Below are positions 45,301-53,769 of a stretch of DNA of 64,000 nt, piece by piece. The stretch spans positions 89,297-153,296 of the forward strand of contig JAHHHT010000021.1 in NCBI GenBank assembly GCA_019359235.1, read 5' to 3'. This DNA is from Oscillatoria princeps RMCB-10. GTDB taxonomy: Bacteria > Cyanobacteriota > Cyanobacteriia > Cyanobacteriales > Oscillatoriaceae. The notes under the pieces are model-generated. The model was not told the DNA's origin, searched no databases, and was given only the letters and a program-made list of their open reading frames with translations. The position numbers were made by a program, and so were the translations under genes. Numbering within the stretch: the first letter of the stretch is position 1; each line of letters starts with the position of its first letter.

Positions 45301-46489
45301 GAGAGGTGAGCAGCCCCAGCAAGATTGCCACAAGCAGCGCTGCGGCGCACAGCATAATAGTAGAGCGGGTGCTGGCTTCTATTTCATCCATAAAATCCGC
45401 CTCTGGGATGACCACCACAATCAGCCAGTCTGGGGGATTTTGGATTTGGGGATTGGGGATGCCGGGATTGGGGGATTTGGGGATTTTGTTGCTCGTTTGC
45501 CTGAGTGGCGTTAGCTGCACGAATTGCCGCTTGTCGCCAATCTGGAAGGTTGTAGAAATGTGGCAGGTTACTTTACAAATGCTTTCTATTTTGCTATAAT
45601 TATTTGTCAGTTTTTCTAAGTGCTGAGCTGTGGCGCGAATCAAAGTATCGCTGCTCTCGGAAGCTTTGATTCGCTGCATGACGCCATCGCGCGTGGTGAA
45701 TAGCTCCTCAGGGGTGGAAGCGGCGACGAGCAGTCCGGAGCGCTCTATAATAAAAGTCTGGCCCGTCTCACCGATTTTCAAGCCGCGCAGGAATTCACCG
45801 ATTTGTGAGAGGACGAGATCGGCGATCAGTACGCCGCGCCGAGTGCCGGTTTTGTCGGAGACGGGCAAACCGGCAGTGATGGTGAGCTTTTGCTCGGCAA
45901 AAACTGGATAAATTTCACTCCATACCGGCTTGCCGGCAGCCGCAGCGGCAATATACCAAGGTCGCTTGCGGGGATCGTAGTTTCGGTTGATATTCACCAA
46001 CTTGTTTCGATTGCCTTTGCTGTCAGTGGCATAGACATATCCATCGCCGTTGGTGGAGGAGTCAGTGACGAGAATCCGCAAGGTGTCACCATGCAAACGC
46101 TCCACTCCGATGTACTCACCTTTTTCCGTACCCAGGGAAATGTAACTGACTGAATCGAATAACTGGATCTGCTGCCAGAAGTGGCGCTCCCAGCCGCGCA
46201 AGTCCTCTACATTCAACTGATCGAGGCGAATGGCGGAAGCGTTGATTTCATTAACCAGATGGGGGGTTGCCAAAAACGACTGCAGCTGTAGCTGGATGCG
46301 GGCAGTAATTTCAGAGCGCAGATCCCTGGCAACGTCATTAACCGCTTTCTGTCCGTTGTGCAAGCACAGCCACCCCACGATCCCGACTGCCCCGCAGATT
46401 TGGATGACGAAGGGCACCACGAGGACGAGGCGCAGGGGAACTTTTCTCAAAGGCTTTGTAATCTGACTGGCCAAATATCTCAATATCAT
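42359..46489 (-). CDS. Adenylate cyclase with dCache, HAMP, four PAS and GAF domains
   Basis: 1376 residues. TM segment (about 20-42), extracytoplasmic dCache sensor (about 43-375), TM (about 378-400), HAMP, PAS, GAF, three PAS, then a class III cyclase (about 1175-1365). Metal aspartates are in LFADIVGFTEL and TIGDAYM; transition-state residues are in VNTASRM. Lys1245 (KIKTIGDAY) and Asp1314 (IYDLWGD) are the adenine-type base-recognition residues, so cAMP is the predicted product. An in-frame repeat-derived segment (PKSPNPGIPNPQIQNPP) lies in the sensor just before its last strand. 172 bases downstream of the next cyclase gene, same strand; may be co-transcribed. Confidence 0.92.
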   Translation of the reverse strand: MILRYLASQITKPLRKVPLRLVLVVPFVIQICGAVGIVGWLCLHNGQKAVNDVARDLRSEITARIQLQLQSFLATPHLVNEINASAIRLDQLNVEDLRGWERHFWQQIQLFDSVSYISLGTEKGEYIGVERLHGDTLRILVTDSSTNGDGYVYATDSKGNRNKLVNINRNYDPRKRPWYIAAAAAGKPVWSEIYPVFAEQKLTITAGLPVSDKTGTRRGVLIADLVLSQIGEFLRGLKIGETGQTFIIERSGLLVAASTPEELFTTRDGVMQRIKASESSDTLIRATAQHLEKLTNNYSKIESICKVTCHISTTFQIGDKRQFVQLTPLRQTSNKIPKSPNPGIPNPQIQNPPDWLIVVVIPEADFMDEIEASTRSTIMLCAAALLVAILLGLLTSRWIVQPILRLNAAAIALSQGDWNQTVPVEREDELGLLAETFNQMTRQLRLIYADLQENVLDLVRAQESLRLNETKYRQLVENANSIIMRLDTEGNITFFNEFAQSFFGYASDEILGASVIGTIVAPTDASGSDRQEMVREILQSPEEYTRSEFENIRRNGDPVWVAWTTKALRDAQGNLTGILCIGTDISARKRAEDELHKERRYLAALVEVQRRLLACKEGDNCFAEILEPLGQASGASRVYFFENHRGEGGRLLASQRAEWCASGVPPEIDNPLLQNFPFEDLLPRWHETLAIGQPIASTVSELTPVERQILQLPDLFSILILPLIVDGEFFGFLGFDNCTEERVWEVSEVNLLRAAAAALSLHQERNRAQEALQRANQELEMRVKRRTAQLGESEARFRQLSEATFEGIVVHEEGNILDWNQAFARMFGCEGGELTGGNLFDCIAPADRLFVAKNLLSETENPYESVGLRKDGCEFPIEIQGKVIPYQDKQVRVVALRDITERKQAEVALRESEEKFSKAFRQSPNAITITTISDGRLIDVSEGFESITGYSRQEVIGHTTQEMNLWVRQEDRTLLVQLLREEGTVRNMEVQFRKKSGEVIQGLLSAEIIYLGGKECILTVTSDITELRQAQETLARALEEQESIFEAQLDIIFVFDLNFRLVKWNKQMERVTGLSPAELKGRLGFDFFAEADRENIALKTQQALSHPGESSRWAEAKLIAKDGVLLDYQFTGVPLRDHKGHAIGFTGAGRDITESKQAAEILQAEREKSERLLLNILPEPIAERLKRHPGSIADSFEKVTVLFADIVGFTELSASISPTELVELLNQIFSRFDRLAEKHGLEKIKTIGDAYMVVGGLPVHRHDHAEAVADMALDMQREVASFSAETGCKVSIRTGINSGPVVAGVIGLKKFIYDLWGDAVNTASRMESHGIPGAIQLTAATCELLRDKYICEERGVIHVKGKGEMLTYLLKGKKSD
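45431..45487 (-). repeat. In-frame GGGGATTTGG-type repeat in the cyclase sensor domain
   Basis: The string GGGGGATTTTGGATTTGGGG and onward encodes a Pro/Asn/Ile-rich loop (IPKSPNPGIPNPQIQNPP) inside the dCache domain. The frame continues normally (DWLIVVVIPEADFM) on the far side. Confidence 0.88.
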
Positions 46490-46660
46490 GTCACGTCCAG
46501 TTGCATCAATTCTATAGCATTTCTAAATCATTTTTGAGAAGACTCTCTCTTTTCTTTCCTTGGCGCTCTACCCTGCGGGAAGCCGCTGGCGCGTCTATGG
46601 CGTCTTGGCGGTTCCCTAAAAAACTTGGCGGTTCCCTAAAAAAATAATTCCTCTGAGGGC

Positions 46661-49138
46661 TCAACCCACCCTGCTGGTGGCCATGCCGGTGAGCAGATAA
46701 GTCACCATCTCCCCCTTACCTTTTACCTTAATCGCACCCCGCTGCTGAAACTCGTACTTGTGCCGCAGCAGCTGGTAGGTGGTATCCGTTACCTGAATCC
46801 CGCCGGCAATACCGTGGGATTCCATGCGGCTGGCGGTATTTACAGTATCGCCCCACAAATCGTAAATAAACTTTTTCAGGCCAATCACACCGGCAACCAC
46901 AGGGCCGGTGTTGACCCCCACCCGGATGTTAAAGGTTTGGCCCGTCTCGGCGCTCAGTCTGCGGATTTCCTTCTGCATGTCGAGGGCCATTTCCGCCACC
47001 GCCTCGGCGTGGTCTTTGCGGGGCACCGGCAAGCCGCCCACCACCATGTAGGCGTCGCCAATGGTCTTGATTTTCTCCAAAGCGTGCTTTTCAGCGAGCC
47101 GGTCAAACTGGGAAAATATCTGGTTGAGCAGCCCCACCAATTCTGTCGGCGTTATGGTGGCAGACAGCTCAGTAAAGCCAACGATATCGGCAAACAGGAC
47201 AGTAACGTCCTCGAAGCTGTCGGCAATGGAGCCGGTGTCCTGTTTCAGGCGATCCGCAATCGCTGCAGGCAAAATATTCAGCAGCAAGCGCTCGGCTTTC
47301 TCTCGCTCCAGGCGCAAGGCTTCTTGCGCCTGCTTGCGCTCGCACGCCTCCATTGCCAGAGACGCCATATAAGCCAGATAGCCGGCGAAGTTTTCTTCTT
47401 CTAAGGCCCACTTTCTGGGTGCCCCGACGTGTTCCAGACACAGCACCCCCACTGTCCGCCCGCCAAGACGCAGTGTCACGTCCAGCACAGAGGAAATCCC
47501 CAGAGGAGTGAGATAGCTGGCGGAAAACTCCCGCGTCCGGGGGTCGTTGTGGGCGTCATGCGCCGCGATCGTGCAGTCGGTTTGCATCGCTTGGAAATAG
47601 CTGGGATAGTCTTTGGCGCACAGCTCGACACCGGCTGAATGCCGGTGTTGAGTGAGTTCGTAGAGTTCAGCGCAGCGCAGCGACTGCCGGTCGTCGCTGT
47701 AGAGCCACACGCTCGCCCGCTCCACGCCCAGGGTGTGCGCCCCTGTTTCGGCAATCTCCCGCAGCGCCGCGCTCAGATCGCCGGTGTAGAGGGGCTGGCA
47801 GTGAGCCAGTTCTATCAGCGCCTCCTGCTGCATTCGCAGTCTGGTTTCGCTGGCGAGCAGCGCCGCTTCCATTTGCTTGCGGTTGGTGATCTCTTCCACT
47901 GTGCCTTCATAGTAGAGTAAATTGCCTTCGGTGTCGCGCACCGCGCGGGCGTTCTCGGAAATCCAGATCGTGCTGCCATCTTTGCGATACACTTGAGATT
48001 CAAACTGAGCGATAGCATCGTGCTTTTGCATGGCAGCGATGAACTCGGCACGCCGGTTGGGGTCAGCGTACACTTGCTTGCTGATGTCGGTGATTTCAGC
48101 CATCAGTTCTGCCGGTGAGGAGTAGCCATAAATGCGGGCTAAGGTGGGGTTGGCTCTCAGGTATTCGCCCGTCGGTGCCGTCTGGAAAATCCCGTCTGTC
48201 GAGTTCTCGAAGATGCTGCGATATTTTTCTTCCGCTTGCTGCGTCGCTGACAGCGCCGACTGGAGTTTTTCTTTCGCGGCGCTCACTGTCCGTCCCGCTT
48301 TTCTCAATTTGATGATGATGTAGGCGGAAATTACAGCCAGCGAAACCGTGGAAAATAGATACAGCAAAAATCGGTAACCGCCCACTTTTTCAAGGGCTTT
48401 TTCATAGGAGCGATTGTAGGCTCTGTGGAGTGACTCGCTGCGCTCGGATGTAGGCAGTAAAACCAGCTCTTTCAGCAGCGCATCTACCTGAGGCTTGTTT
48501 TGTAAAATCACTCTCGCATGCGCGAATAACAGCTCCAGGTCAGAACCTCTCACCGCGAGACTGTAATCCTCTCGCTTTTCTAGCAGCTTGTCAATCTCGC
48601 TGTTGATTTTCGGAGCCAGTTCTTCACTCGCCGTCAAGTTATAAATTAGTACGTCTCGCAGCATGTCGCTGACAAGGGCAGCCAACTCCCAGTCTCCTTT
48701 TCGCGAAGCTTGTCCGGCCAGTTCTGTGGCCAATACCGGGAAATAGTAGAGTGAATTTTTCAGCTGGGCATTCTGGGACTTGAATTGTTCGATTAAACTC
48801 TCTTTTTGCGTCTGAACAGCTGTGTGCGCTTGCAAAATTTGCTGGATTTCTGCCCGCCCTTTTTTATCAAGAAAGCTCGGGGTTCGCTTCAGAGCGTTTT
48901 GCAGGGTTTTAATTTTATTCAAATCCTTGACAGTCCGGTCGTAATGTGTTAACAATCCATACCTCAATTCAAAAACGTCCTTATTGAGGGTGGTATCTAT
49001 TTCCTTTAGCTGGTGTAAATTCTCGTTAAAGCGGTTGTGCTGGTTAAAATCAATGGCCAGGGAATTGCCCAGTAAAAAACTGAAGACAATCAGCGCCATT
49101 GAGGCGATCGCAATTTTTTGCTCGTCGGCAAATTTCAT
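46661..49138 (-). CDS. Adenylate cyclase with DAHL-like sensor, PAS and GAF domains
   Basis: 825 residues. TM (about 9-28), an all-helical extracytoplasmic region (about 30-255) of the DAHL type, TM (about 257-281), PAS (about 302-425), GAF (about 440-600), class III cyclase (about 635-815). Lys691 (KIKTIGDAY) and Asp760 (IYDLWGD) indicate ATP as substrate. The catalytic domain is very similar to that of the neighbouring 1376-residue cyclase, suggesting duplication. Its ATG overlaps the stop of the cytochrome c peroxidase gene (ATGA, 49138-49135), so the two are translated together. This pairing suggests that peroxide or redox state is coupled to cAMP; that is inference. Confidence 0.92.
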   Translation of the reverse strand: MKFADEQKIAIASMALIVFSFLLGNSLAIDFNQHNRFNENLHQLKEIDTTLNKDVFELRYGLLTHYDRTVKDLNKIKTLQNALKRTPSFLDKKGRAEIQQILQAHTAVQTQKESLIEQFKSQNAQLKNSLYYFPVLATELAGQASRKGDWELAALVSDMLRDVLIYNLTASEELAPKINSEIDKLLEKREDYSLAVRGSDLELLFAHARVILQNKPQVDALLKELVLLPTSERSESLHRAYNRSYEKALEKVGGYRFLLYLFSTVSLAVISAYIIIKLRKAGRTVSAAKEKLQSALSATQQAEEKYRSIFENSTDGIFQTAPTGEYLRANPTLARIYGYSSPAELMAEITDISKQVYADPNRRAEFIAAMQKHDAIAQFESQVYRKDGSTIWISENARAVRDTEGNLLYYEGTVEEITNRKQMEAALLASETRLRMQQEALIELAHCQPLYTGDLSAALREIAETGAHTLGVERASVWLYSDDRQSLRCAELYELTQHRHSAGVELCAKDYPSYFQAMQTDCTIAAHDAHNDPRTREFSASYLTPLGISSVLDVTLRLGGRTVGVLCLEHVGAPRKWALEEENFAGYLAYMASLAMEACERKQAQEALRLEREKAERLLLNILPAAIADRLKQDTGSIADSFEDVTVLFADIVGFTELSATITPTELVGLLNQIFSQFDRLAEKHALEKIKTIGDAYMVVGGLPVPRKDHAEAVAEMALDMQKEIRRLSAETGQTFNIRVGVNTGPVVAGVIGLKKFIYDLWGDTVNTASRMESHGIAGGIQVTDTTYQLLRHKYEFQQRGAIKVKGKGEMVTYLLTGMATSRVG

Positions 49139-50178
49139 AATGGGCTACCTTTATATTCACCAGTCAGGGTTGTTAAAAACTTAACAATCAGGTCGATCTG
49201 TTCTGGCGACAGCTGGCGTCCCAGTTGATACTTGGCCATCACAGCAATTGCCTCTGGCAGCGTTTTGGCAGAGCCATCGTGAAAATAAGGCGCTGTCAAG
49301 GTAATGTTTCTAAGGCTGGGAACCTTAAAAACGTACTTGTCTTGAGGCTCTCCCGTGACGTTAAAGCGTCCTAAATCGGCTTTTTTTACTTTCCCTCTAT
49401 CAACGAAGTAATCTCCCATAACACCAAATTTATGGAAAAGATTGCCGCCGGCATTCACCCCTTGGTGACAGCTGGCACAGCCGTAATCTTTAAAGATGCG
49501 ATAGCCTTCTTTTTCTTCATAGCTGAGAGCAGCCAGATTGCCGCGCAGGAATTTGTCAAAGCGGGAATTGGGAGTGTAGAGCGATAGCTCAAAGGTTGCT
49601 ATCGCATCTTTGATGCTGTGGTCGGTGATGCCACCGGCATACAGCTGGTCAAACACTTTAACATACTCTGGGGATTTCTTCAACTTGCTGACGACTTCTG
49701 GCCAATTAGCATTCAAGTCTTTGGAATTGTGGATTGCTTTATCGACCTGCTCTTCTAGTGTCTCGGCGCTGCCATCCCAATTCAGTTTAAAGTTGAACCC
49801 GCTGTTAAAGACGGTGAGTGTGTTGACAGAAGTCAGCGCACCGTTCATGCCTCTGGAAAAATTTAATCGCTCCACGCCTCCTGTCTTAAAGTTGTGGCAA
49901 GTCGCGCAAGAGACGGTATTGTTGTGCGAAAGCTGCGGATCGTAGAAGAGTTTCTCTCCCAGGGCCACTTTTCCAGGGTCGAGTTTGATATGCAGCGGAA
50001 TCGGCTGAATGGGTTCGTTAACCGCAACTTCCACCGGCTCTTGCTCCACCGGCACCACCCCCGATCGCTCAGTCACCTCAGGGTGCTTCCACAGTAACGC
50101 TGCTAGAAAAGCAACTAGGATAACACAGATAAATAAAAAACGGTTGATTAAACGCTTGCTGAGGGAAAAGTGTTTCAT
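49135..50178 (-). CDS. Dihaem cytochrome c peroxidase (MauG/CcpA family)
   Basis: 347 residues. One N-terminal membrane anchor (about 12-30), then a periplasmic dihaem domain with CATCH (Cys91-His95) and CASCH (Cys234-His238). Family blocks: LGEKLFYDPQLS, RGMNGALTSVNTLTVFN, FNLNWDG-like FKLNWDGSAETL, FKVPSLRNITLTAPYFHDG and a last helix QLSPEQIDLIVKFLTTLTGE. Reduces H2O2 to water with electrons from small c-type donors; the MauG branch can also oxidise proteins. First gene of a two-gene unit with the DAHL-type cyclase. No donor cytochrome gene is nearby. Confidence 0.93.
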   Translation of the reverse strand: MKHFSLSKRLINRFLFICVILVAFLAALLWKHPEVTERSGVVPVEQEPVEVAVNEPIQPIPLHIKLDPGKVALGEKLFYDPQLSHNNTVSCATCHNFKTGGVERLNFSRGMNGALTSVNTLTVFNSGFNFKLNWDGSAETLEEQVDKAIHNSKDLNANWPEVVSKLKKSPEYVKVFDQLYAGGITDHSIKDAIATFELSLYTPNSRFDKFLRGNLAALSYEEKEGYRIFKDYGCASCHQGVNAGGNLFHKFGVMGDYFVDRGKVKKADLGRFNVTGEPQDKYVFKVPSLRNITLTAPYFHDGSAKTLPEAIAVMAKYQLGRQLSPEQIDLIVKFLTTLTGEYKGSPL

Positions 50179-50279
50179 ATTGCGGCCTCTTAGTGCTTGT
50201 ACCTTGTGGTTCGCAAGCCTTCGGGTTTGAACCTCCCTAGCGATGTCCGCGCCACTTTTGCTGGAAAGCGCCGGTGTCG

Positions 50280-50640
50280 CAGAGTGCTTGGAGTGCGGCT
50301 GCCGGTCAGGAGATAAATGGCCATCTCCTCTTGGCCTTTGACTGGGGGTTAGGGGTTAGGGTTAGGGGTTAGGGGTTAGATTTTCCGCGAGAAGTTGATG
50401 ATTAACCCAATGCCCAATCCCCAATGCCCAATCCCCAATCCCCAATGCCCAATGTCCAGCAATATTCACAGTATCGCCCCACCGCTCACAGATAAACATT
50501 TCTTATACTGGCACGTCTGCTGAGAGTTAGGCCATCAAGGGCCTGAAAGCGAGAGCCCCCCTGACTGTTAATTGGCTTTGGCTTGGGCCATGCAGCCGTC
50601 GCCGAGCGTGTCCATCTTCTCCAAATCCGCTGAGAACGCC
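50280..50640 (-). pseudogene. Remnants of a third class III cyclase catalytic domain
   Basis: Three blocks on the minus strand keep cyclase order. 50280-50335 reads VKGQEEMAIYLLTGS (intact: VKGKGEMVTYLLTGM). 50460-50510 reads LSVSGGAILNI, corresponding to YDLWGDTVNTA. 50575-50640 reads LEKMDTLGDGCM (intact: LEKIKTIGDAYM). Between them are GGGGTTAGGG repeats (50343-50378) and CCCAATGCCCAATCCCC repeats (50408-50456). The upstream part is replaced by the minisatellite at 50641. Not functional. Confidence 0.75.
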
Positions 50641-50897
50641 ATCGTTCGAGCTCCGAGCTCCATCGTTCGAGCTCTGAGCTCCATCGTTCGAGCTCCGAGC
50701 TCCATCGTTCGAGCTCCGAGTTCCATCGTTCGAGCTCTGAGCTCCATCGTTCGAGCTCTGAGCTCCATCGTTCGAGCTCTGAGCTCCATCGTTCGAGCTC
50801 TGAGCTCCATCGTTCGAGCTCTGAGCTCCATCGTTCGAGCTCTGAGCTCCATCGTTCGAGCTCAGAGCTCCATCGTTCGAGCTCCGAACTCCATCGG
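50641..50897. repeat. 21-bp minisatellite, twelve copies
   Basis: Unit ATCGTTCGAGCTCTGAGCTC + C, repeated twelve times with C/T variation at one position and a partial last unit. Each unit contains the small palindromes TTCGAG and GAGCTC. Being 21 bp it stays open in frame on both strands, which creates artefactual ORFs. It follows directly on the cyclase remnant. Confidence 0.95.
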
Positions 50898-50902
50898 TCG
50901 GT

Positions 50903-50929
50903 AGAGACGCGACATGTCGCGTCTCTATA
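50903..50929. repeat. TAGAGACGCGACATGTCGCG palindrome
   Basis: Inverted repeat TAGAGACGCGACA / TGTCGCGTCTCTA joined directly to a MITE end. A second copy, with CTCGCG in place of GTCGCG, lies at 56029-56054. Confidence 0.75.
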
Positions 50930-51053
50930 GCAATAGACAGTCAGTTTAGGAAACTGGTCGGAGGGAACGCAATTCCTACGAGGTATAGGCGTAGGGCAGG
51001 CGTCTCGCCTGCCCTCAAGGTCTAATGTCCTGGCCTAAGTAGCTACTGCTATA
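50926..51053. mobile_element. MITE-like repeat, TATAGCARTAG family, most complete copy
   Basis: Begins TATAGCAATAGACAG and ends CTACTGCTATA, inverted repeats of about 11 bp with further partial match. Contains the GGGCAGGCGTCTCGCCTGCCC palindrome in the middle. Inverted relative to 4872-4985. Confidence 0.75.
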
Positions 51054-51757
51054 CAAGCTACATCGCAGCAGGTAGGAGCTGCACCTGTGGGGCTAGGCGC
51101 TTCGGTGAAAGGCTGATATCAAGTTTGGTTGATTAATTATAATTTGCCGCAAGCCGGACTTTGCCGGCGCAAGAGAGAGCAATGAGGAACCTGGGGCTAT
51201 GGAGCGGCGGATTTTCTAGCTCCATAGCCCTTTGCGCCCCTTTCAATCCTCTCAGGGATTGAAAAGCAACGCACCCGCCCGCCTCCGCTCCACCGGCTCG
51301 ATGTCACCTCAATACACTGTAAAATGGAAAATGTCAAGGAGTGGGGTGCGTTTTGCGCTGCGGAACGCACCCTGCAACCGACCGCACCCTCACGAAAACT
51401 GACAAAAACGGGATACAGGCGAGCGCTGGGCGTGAGCAAGCGGCTTTCTGGAGATGGTATCCGGCTGATTGAGGTGAAAGTTAACCGGCTCCTTTGCGAG
51501 CTGACAGCACAGCACAAGAGAAAGCCTAAAAGTTCTCACCCAGTCTAAAATCTAAAATCTAAAATCAACAGGACAGGCTGTCTGCCGTGCTGGGAGGCAG
51601 AAATAGGTTCCCCGTTCCATCTTCCCCTTACCCCTCCCAGATGCCAGTCAGGGAACGGGTTAAAAACTTCTGCCGCCCCGCAGTAGGCTGTACCTGTCCG
51701 GAGGACAATTTTGGTCTGCAGTTCAAAGTGGTGTGAGTGAAACAGGAGTGAGTGCAA
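51054..51757. other. 704-base gap before alr
   Basis: No supported gene. It contains a CRISPR-repeat-like palindrome TTTCAATCCTCTCAGGGATT + GAAA at 51240-51262, and a GGTGCGTTTTGCG...CGGAACGCACC imperfect palindrome at 51343-51371. CAGGAG before the alr start is at 51743-51748. Confidence 0.5.
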
Positions 51758-52948
51758 ATGCTAAGTTGGGAGCGGAGTCCAAGTCTGGCATCGATGCGGT
51801 GCGATCGGGCGTGGGTGGAAATTAGCTTGCCGGCAATCGCCAGCAACGTGCGGCAGTTGAAACGCCTGCTGTCGCCCCGGACGGAACTGATGGCGGTGGT
51901 GAAGGCGGACGCATACGGACACGGTGCGGTGACGGTGGCCCAGACGGCGCTCAGTGCCGGTGCGAGTTGGCTGGGGGTGGCGACTATTCCAGAAGGGATT
52001 GAACTGCGAGAGGCGGGGATACAAGCGCCGGTGGTGGTTTTGGGCGCTACTAACACCCCAGAGCAAATCCGGGCGCAGGTTCGCTGGCGGTTGCAGCCCA
52101 CCCTGTGCACGCCGCAGCAAGCTCTCGTTTTTTCCGAGACACTAGACTCGCTAAACCAGTCCGTGCCGGTACACCTGAAGATAGACACCGGCATGTCTCG
52201 CTTGGGTGTGCCGTGGCAGCAGGCGGCTGAGTTTGTCGGGCTGGTGCGCCGTCTGCCCAATCTGACGATTGCCAGTATCTATTCCCACTTTGCCACAGCA
52301 GACAGTCCGGACCCCACCGGCATGCAGCAGCAGCGGGCCCGGTTTCAGGAGGCGATCCGGCTTCTCCAAGCCGCCGGCATTCCCCTCCCCCGCCTGCACT
52401 TTGCCAACTCAGCAGCGACGCTAGCCGACCCAGCCCTGCACCTGGACATAGTGCGCGTCGGGCTGGCCATTTACGGCCTTTACCCAGCTGAACATCTCAA
52501 ACAGACCATTGACCTGCAGCCGGTGCTGCAAGTCAAGGCGCGGGTGACGCAAGTCAAGACTCTGGAAGCGGGAACCGGCGTCAGCTACGGCCATCAATTT
52601 GTTGCCGGCAAAGAGATGCGCCTCGCTGTGGTGGGAATTGGCTATGCCGACGGCGTTCCCCGCAACCTTTCCAACAAAATGAGCGTGTTAGTGCGGGGCC
52701 AAATGGTGCCGCAAGTGGGAGCGATTACAATGGATCAAATGATGCTCGATGCCAGCAGCATTCCCGATTTGCAAGTCGGTGAAGTCGTGACTCTGCTCGG
52801 GTGTGATGGTGCAGGTCAAATCTCAGCCGAGGACTGGGCGGCCAAACTGGGAACGATTTCCTGGGAGATTCTGTGCGGCTTCAAGCACCGGCTGCCCCGC
52901 GTGCCGGTGGGCCAGCTTTCACCAGAAAAACAGCCAACTGTCCAGTGA
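51758..52948 (+). CDS. alr: Alanine racemase
   Basis: 396 residues from ATG 51758, nine bases after AGGAG; an in-frame GTG at 51752 is too close. PLP-dependent conversion of L- to D-alanine for peptidoglycan. The PLP lysine is in LMAVVKADAYGHG and the second catalytic base, Tyr, is in GTGVSYGHQF, with VGIGYADGVPR and GAITMDQMMLD typical of the C-terminal barrel. Nearby beta-lactamase-like and NlpC/P60 genes also concern the cell wall but are several kb away. Confidence 0.96.
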   Translation: MLSWERSPSLASMRCDRAWVEISLPAIASNVRQLKRLLSPRTELMAVVKADAYGHGAVTVAQTALSAGASWLGVATIPEGIELREAGIQAPVVVLGATNTPEQIRAQVRWRLQPTLCTPQQALVFSETLDSLNQSVPVHLKIDTGMSRLGVPWQQAAEFVGLVRRLPNLTIASIYSHFATADSPDPTGMQQQRARFQEAIRLLQAAGIPLPRLHFANSAATLADPALHLDIVRVGLAIYGLYPAEHLKQTIDLQPVLQVKARVTQVKTLEAGTGVSYGHQFVAGKEMRLAVVGIGYADGVPRNLSNKMSVLVRGQMVPQVGAITMDQMMLDASSIPDLQVGEVVTLLGCDGAGQISAEDWAAKLGTISWEILCGFKHRLPRVPVGQLSPEKQPTVQ

Positions 52949-53174
52949 CATTGGCTCGCACTGATGGCTTGCAGGGGCGGGTGAGCGCTCTCGATATCTG
53001 TAGCGCCGCAGTGTCAGCTTTCCCCGCCCCGGGGTGCCGGTTCACCTGTTCGCAGTTGGGCTGGGCTGTTAGGCTTTTAACCTGCTTTTCCGTTGAAAGG
53101 AGGCAGGGCCTCCACATTGCGTTACGGGGCAGTAGGGGCGGTGCGGCACATGGAGACCGCCCCGGAACGAGAGA

Positions 53175-53247
53175 TGCGATAATGATTTCAGCAGGCGGCA
53201 GGAGAAGAATATTTTTGGCCAGCTGAATCCCGGCAACGGGATTGAAA
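53175..53247 (+). repeat. 73-bp dispersed repeat ending in a CRISPR-repeat-like sequence, copy B
   Basis: Near-identical to 30451-30523 through TGCGATAATG, CAGCAGGCGGCAGGAGAAGA, ATATTTTTGGCCAGCTG and the AATCCCGGCAACGGGATTGA end. The surrounding sequence differs. Confidence 0.75.
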
Positions 53248-53346
53248 AGCCTGTGATATGATGTCGTGAGGCATCTATTTCCTATCCCTGTACGGGCTGG
53301 TTTATCCGACCTAGCTGCGGGGAACAAATAATATAGCCTTTCTCAT

Positions 53347-53427
53347 AATAGTGAGGTGCTGAGAAACCCGGTTTCTTTAAGAAACCGGGTTTCAAAGGGC
53401 TACTTCATTCAGCTGAGAACCGCTATA
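53347..53427. mobile_element. MITE-like repeat with AAACCCGGTTT palindrome, copy 3
   Basis: Core GAAACCCGGTTTCTT TAAGAAACCGGGTTTC, left flank GTGAGGTGCTGA, right end GCTGAGAACCGCTATA, matching the ends of 15327-15421 and 7630-7711. Confidence 0.7.
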
Positions 53428-53769
53428 TCTGTAAACCCGCGCCGGCACGCGCGGCTTTGGCGCTCAGTCAACCCGCCCCTACCACACAGAGCGCGATTGT
53501 CTCCGACTCGATACCAGCGGGTGCGCTGGCAAGTGAAACAAATGTTACAAAAACCCCTGCCAGCCGCCGGACTCTCACCAGAGCGCCCAAAAAAACCGCA
53601 CTTCTTTAGGCTTGCCTGAGTTGGGATGTTAGGCTCATGGCCGGCAGCCGTCAATCACTCCCCCACAGTGGTAAATTTAGCTATTTTATTCTTCTGTTTT
53701 GGCCTTATAAAAAAATTGAGACTTATTCCGTTAAAGCTAGAAGAGCCAAAAATTACATCTGGCTACAAT

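Larger units (their letters stand above)
52949..53769. other. 821-base gap with dispersed repeats
   Basis: I see no gene. It holds the 73-bp repeat (53175-53247) and a MITE-like element (53347-53427). The frame of the chemoreceptor is open up to 53626 but lacks a good start there. Confidence 0.55.

Noticed and set aside
46661..49138. Guanylate cyclase
   Set aside because: Base-recognition positions are Lys691 and Asp760, the adenylate pattern, not Glu and Cys/Ser.
50343..50378. Telomere-like GGGGTTAGGG repeat
   Set aside because: It is a short internal low-complexity string inside a pseudogene, like other strings of this genome, with no sign of a chromosome end.
50572..50904. Open frames through the 21-bp minisatellite on both strands (about 95-110 residues)
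   Set aside because: They exist only because the unit is a multiple of three and lacks stop codons. There is no ribosome site, and the minus-strand frame ends in a cyclase remnant.
51324..51548. 74-residue frame before alr
   Set aside because: It starts inside a palindromic repeat, has no recognisable domain and no good ribosome site.
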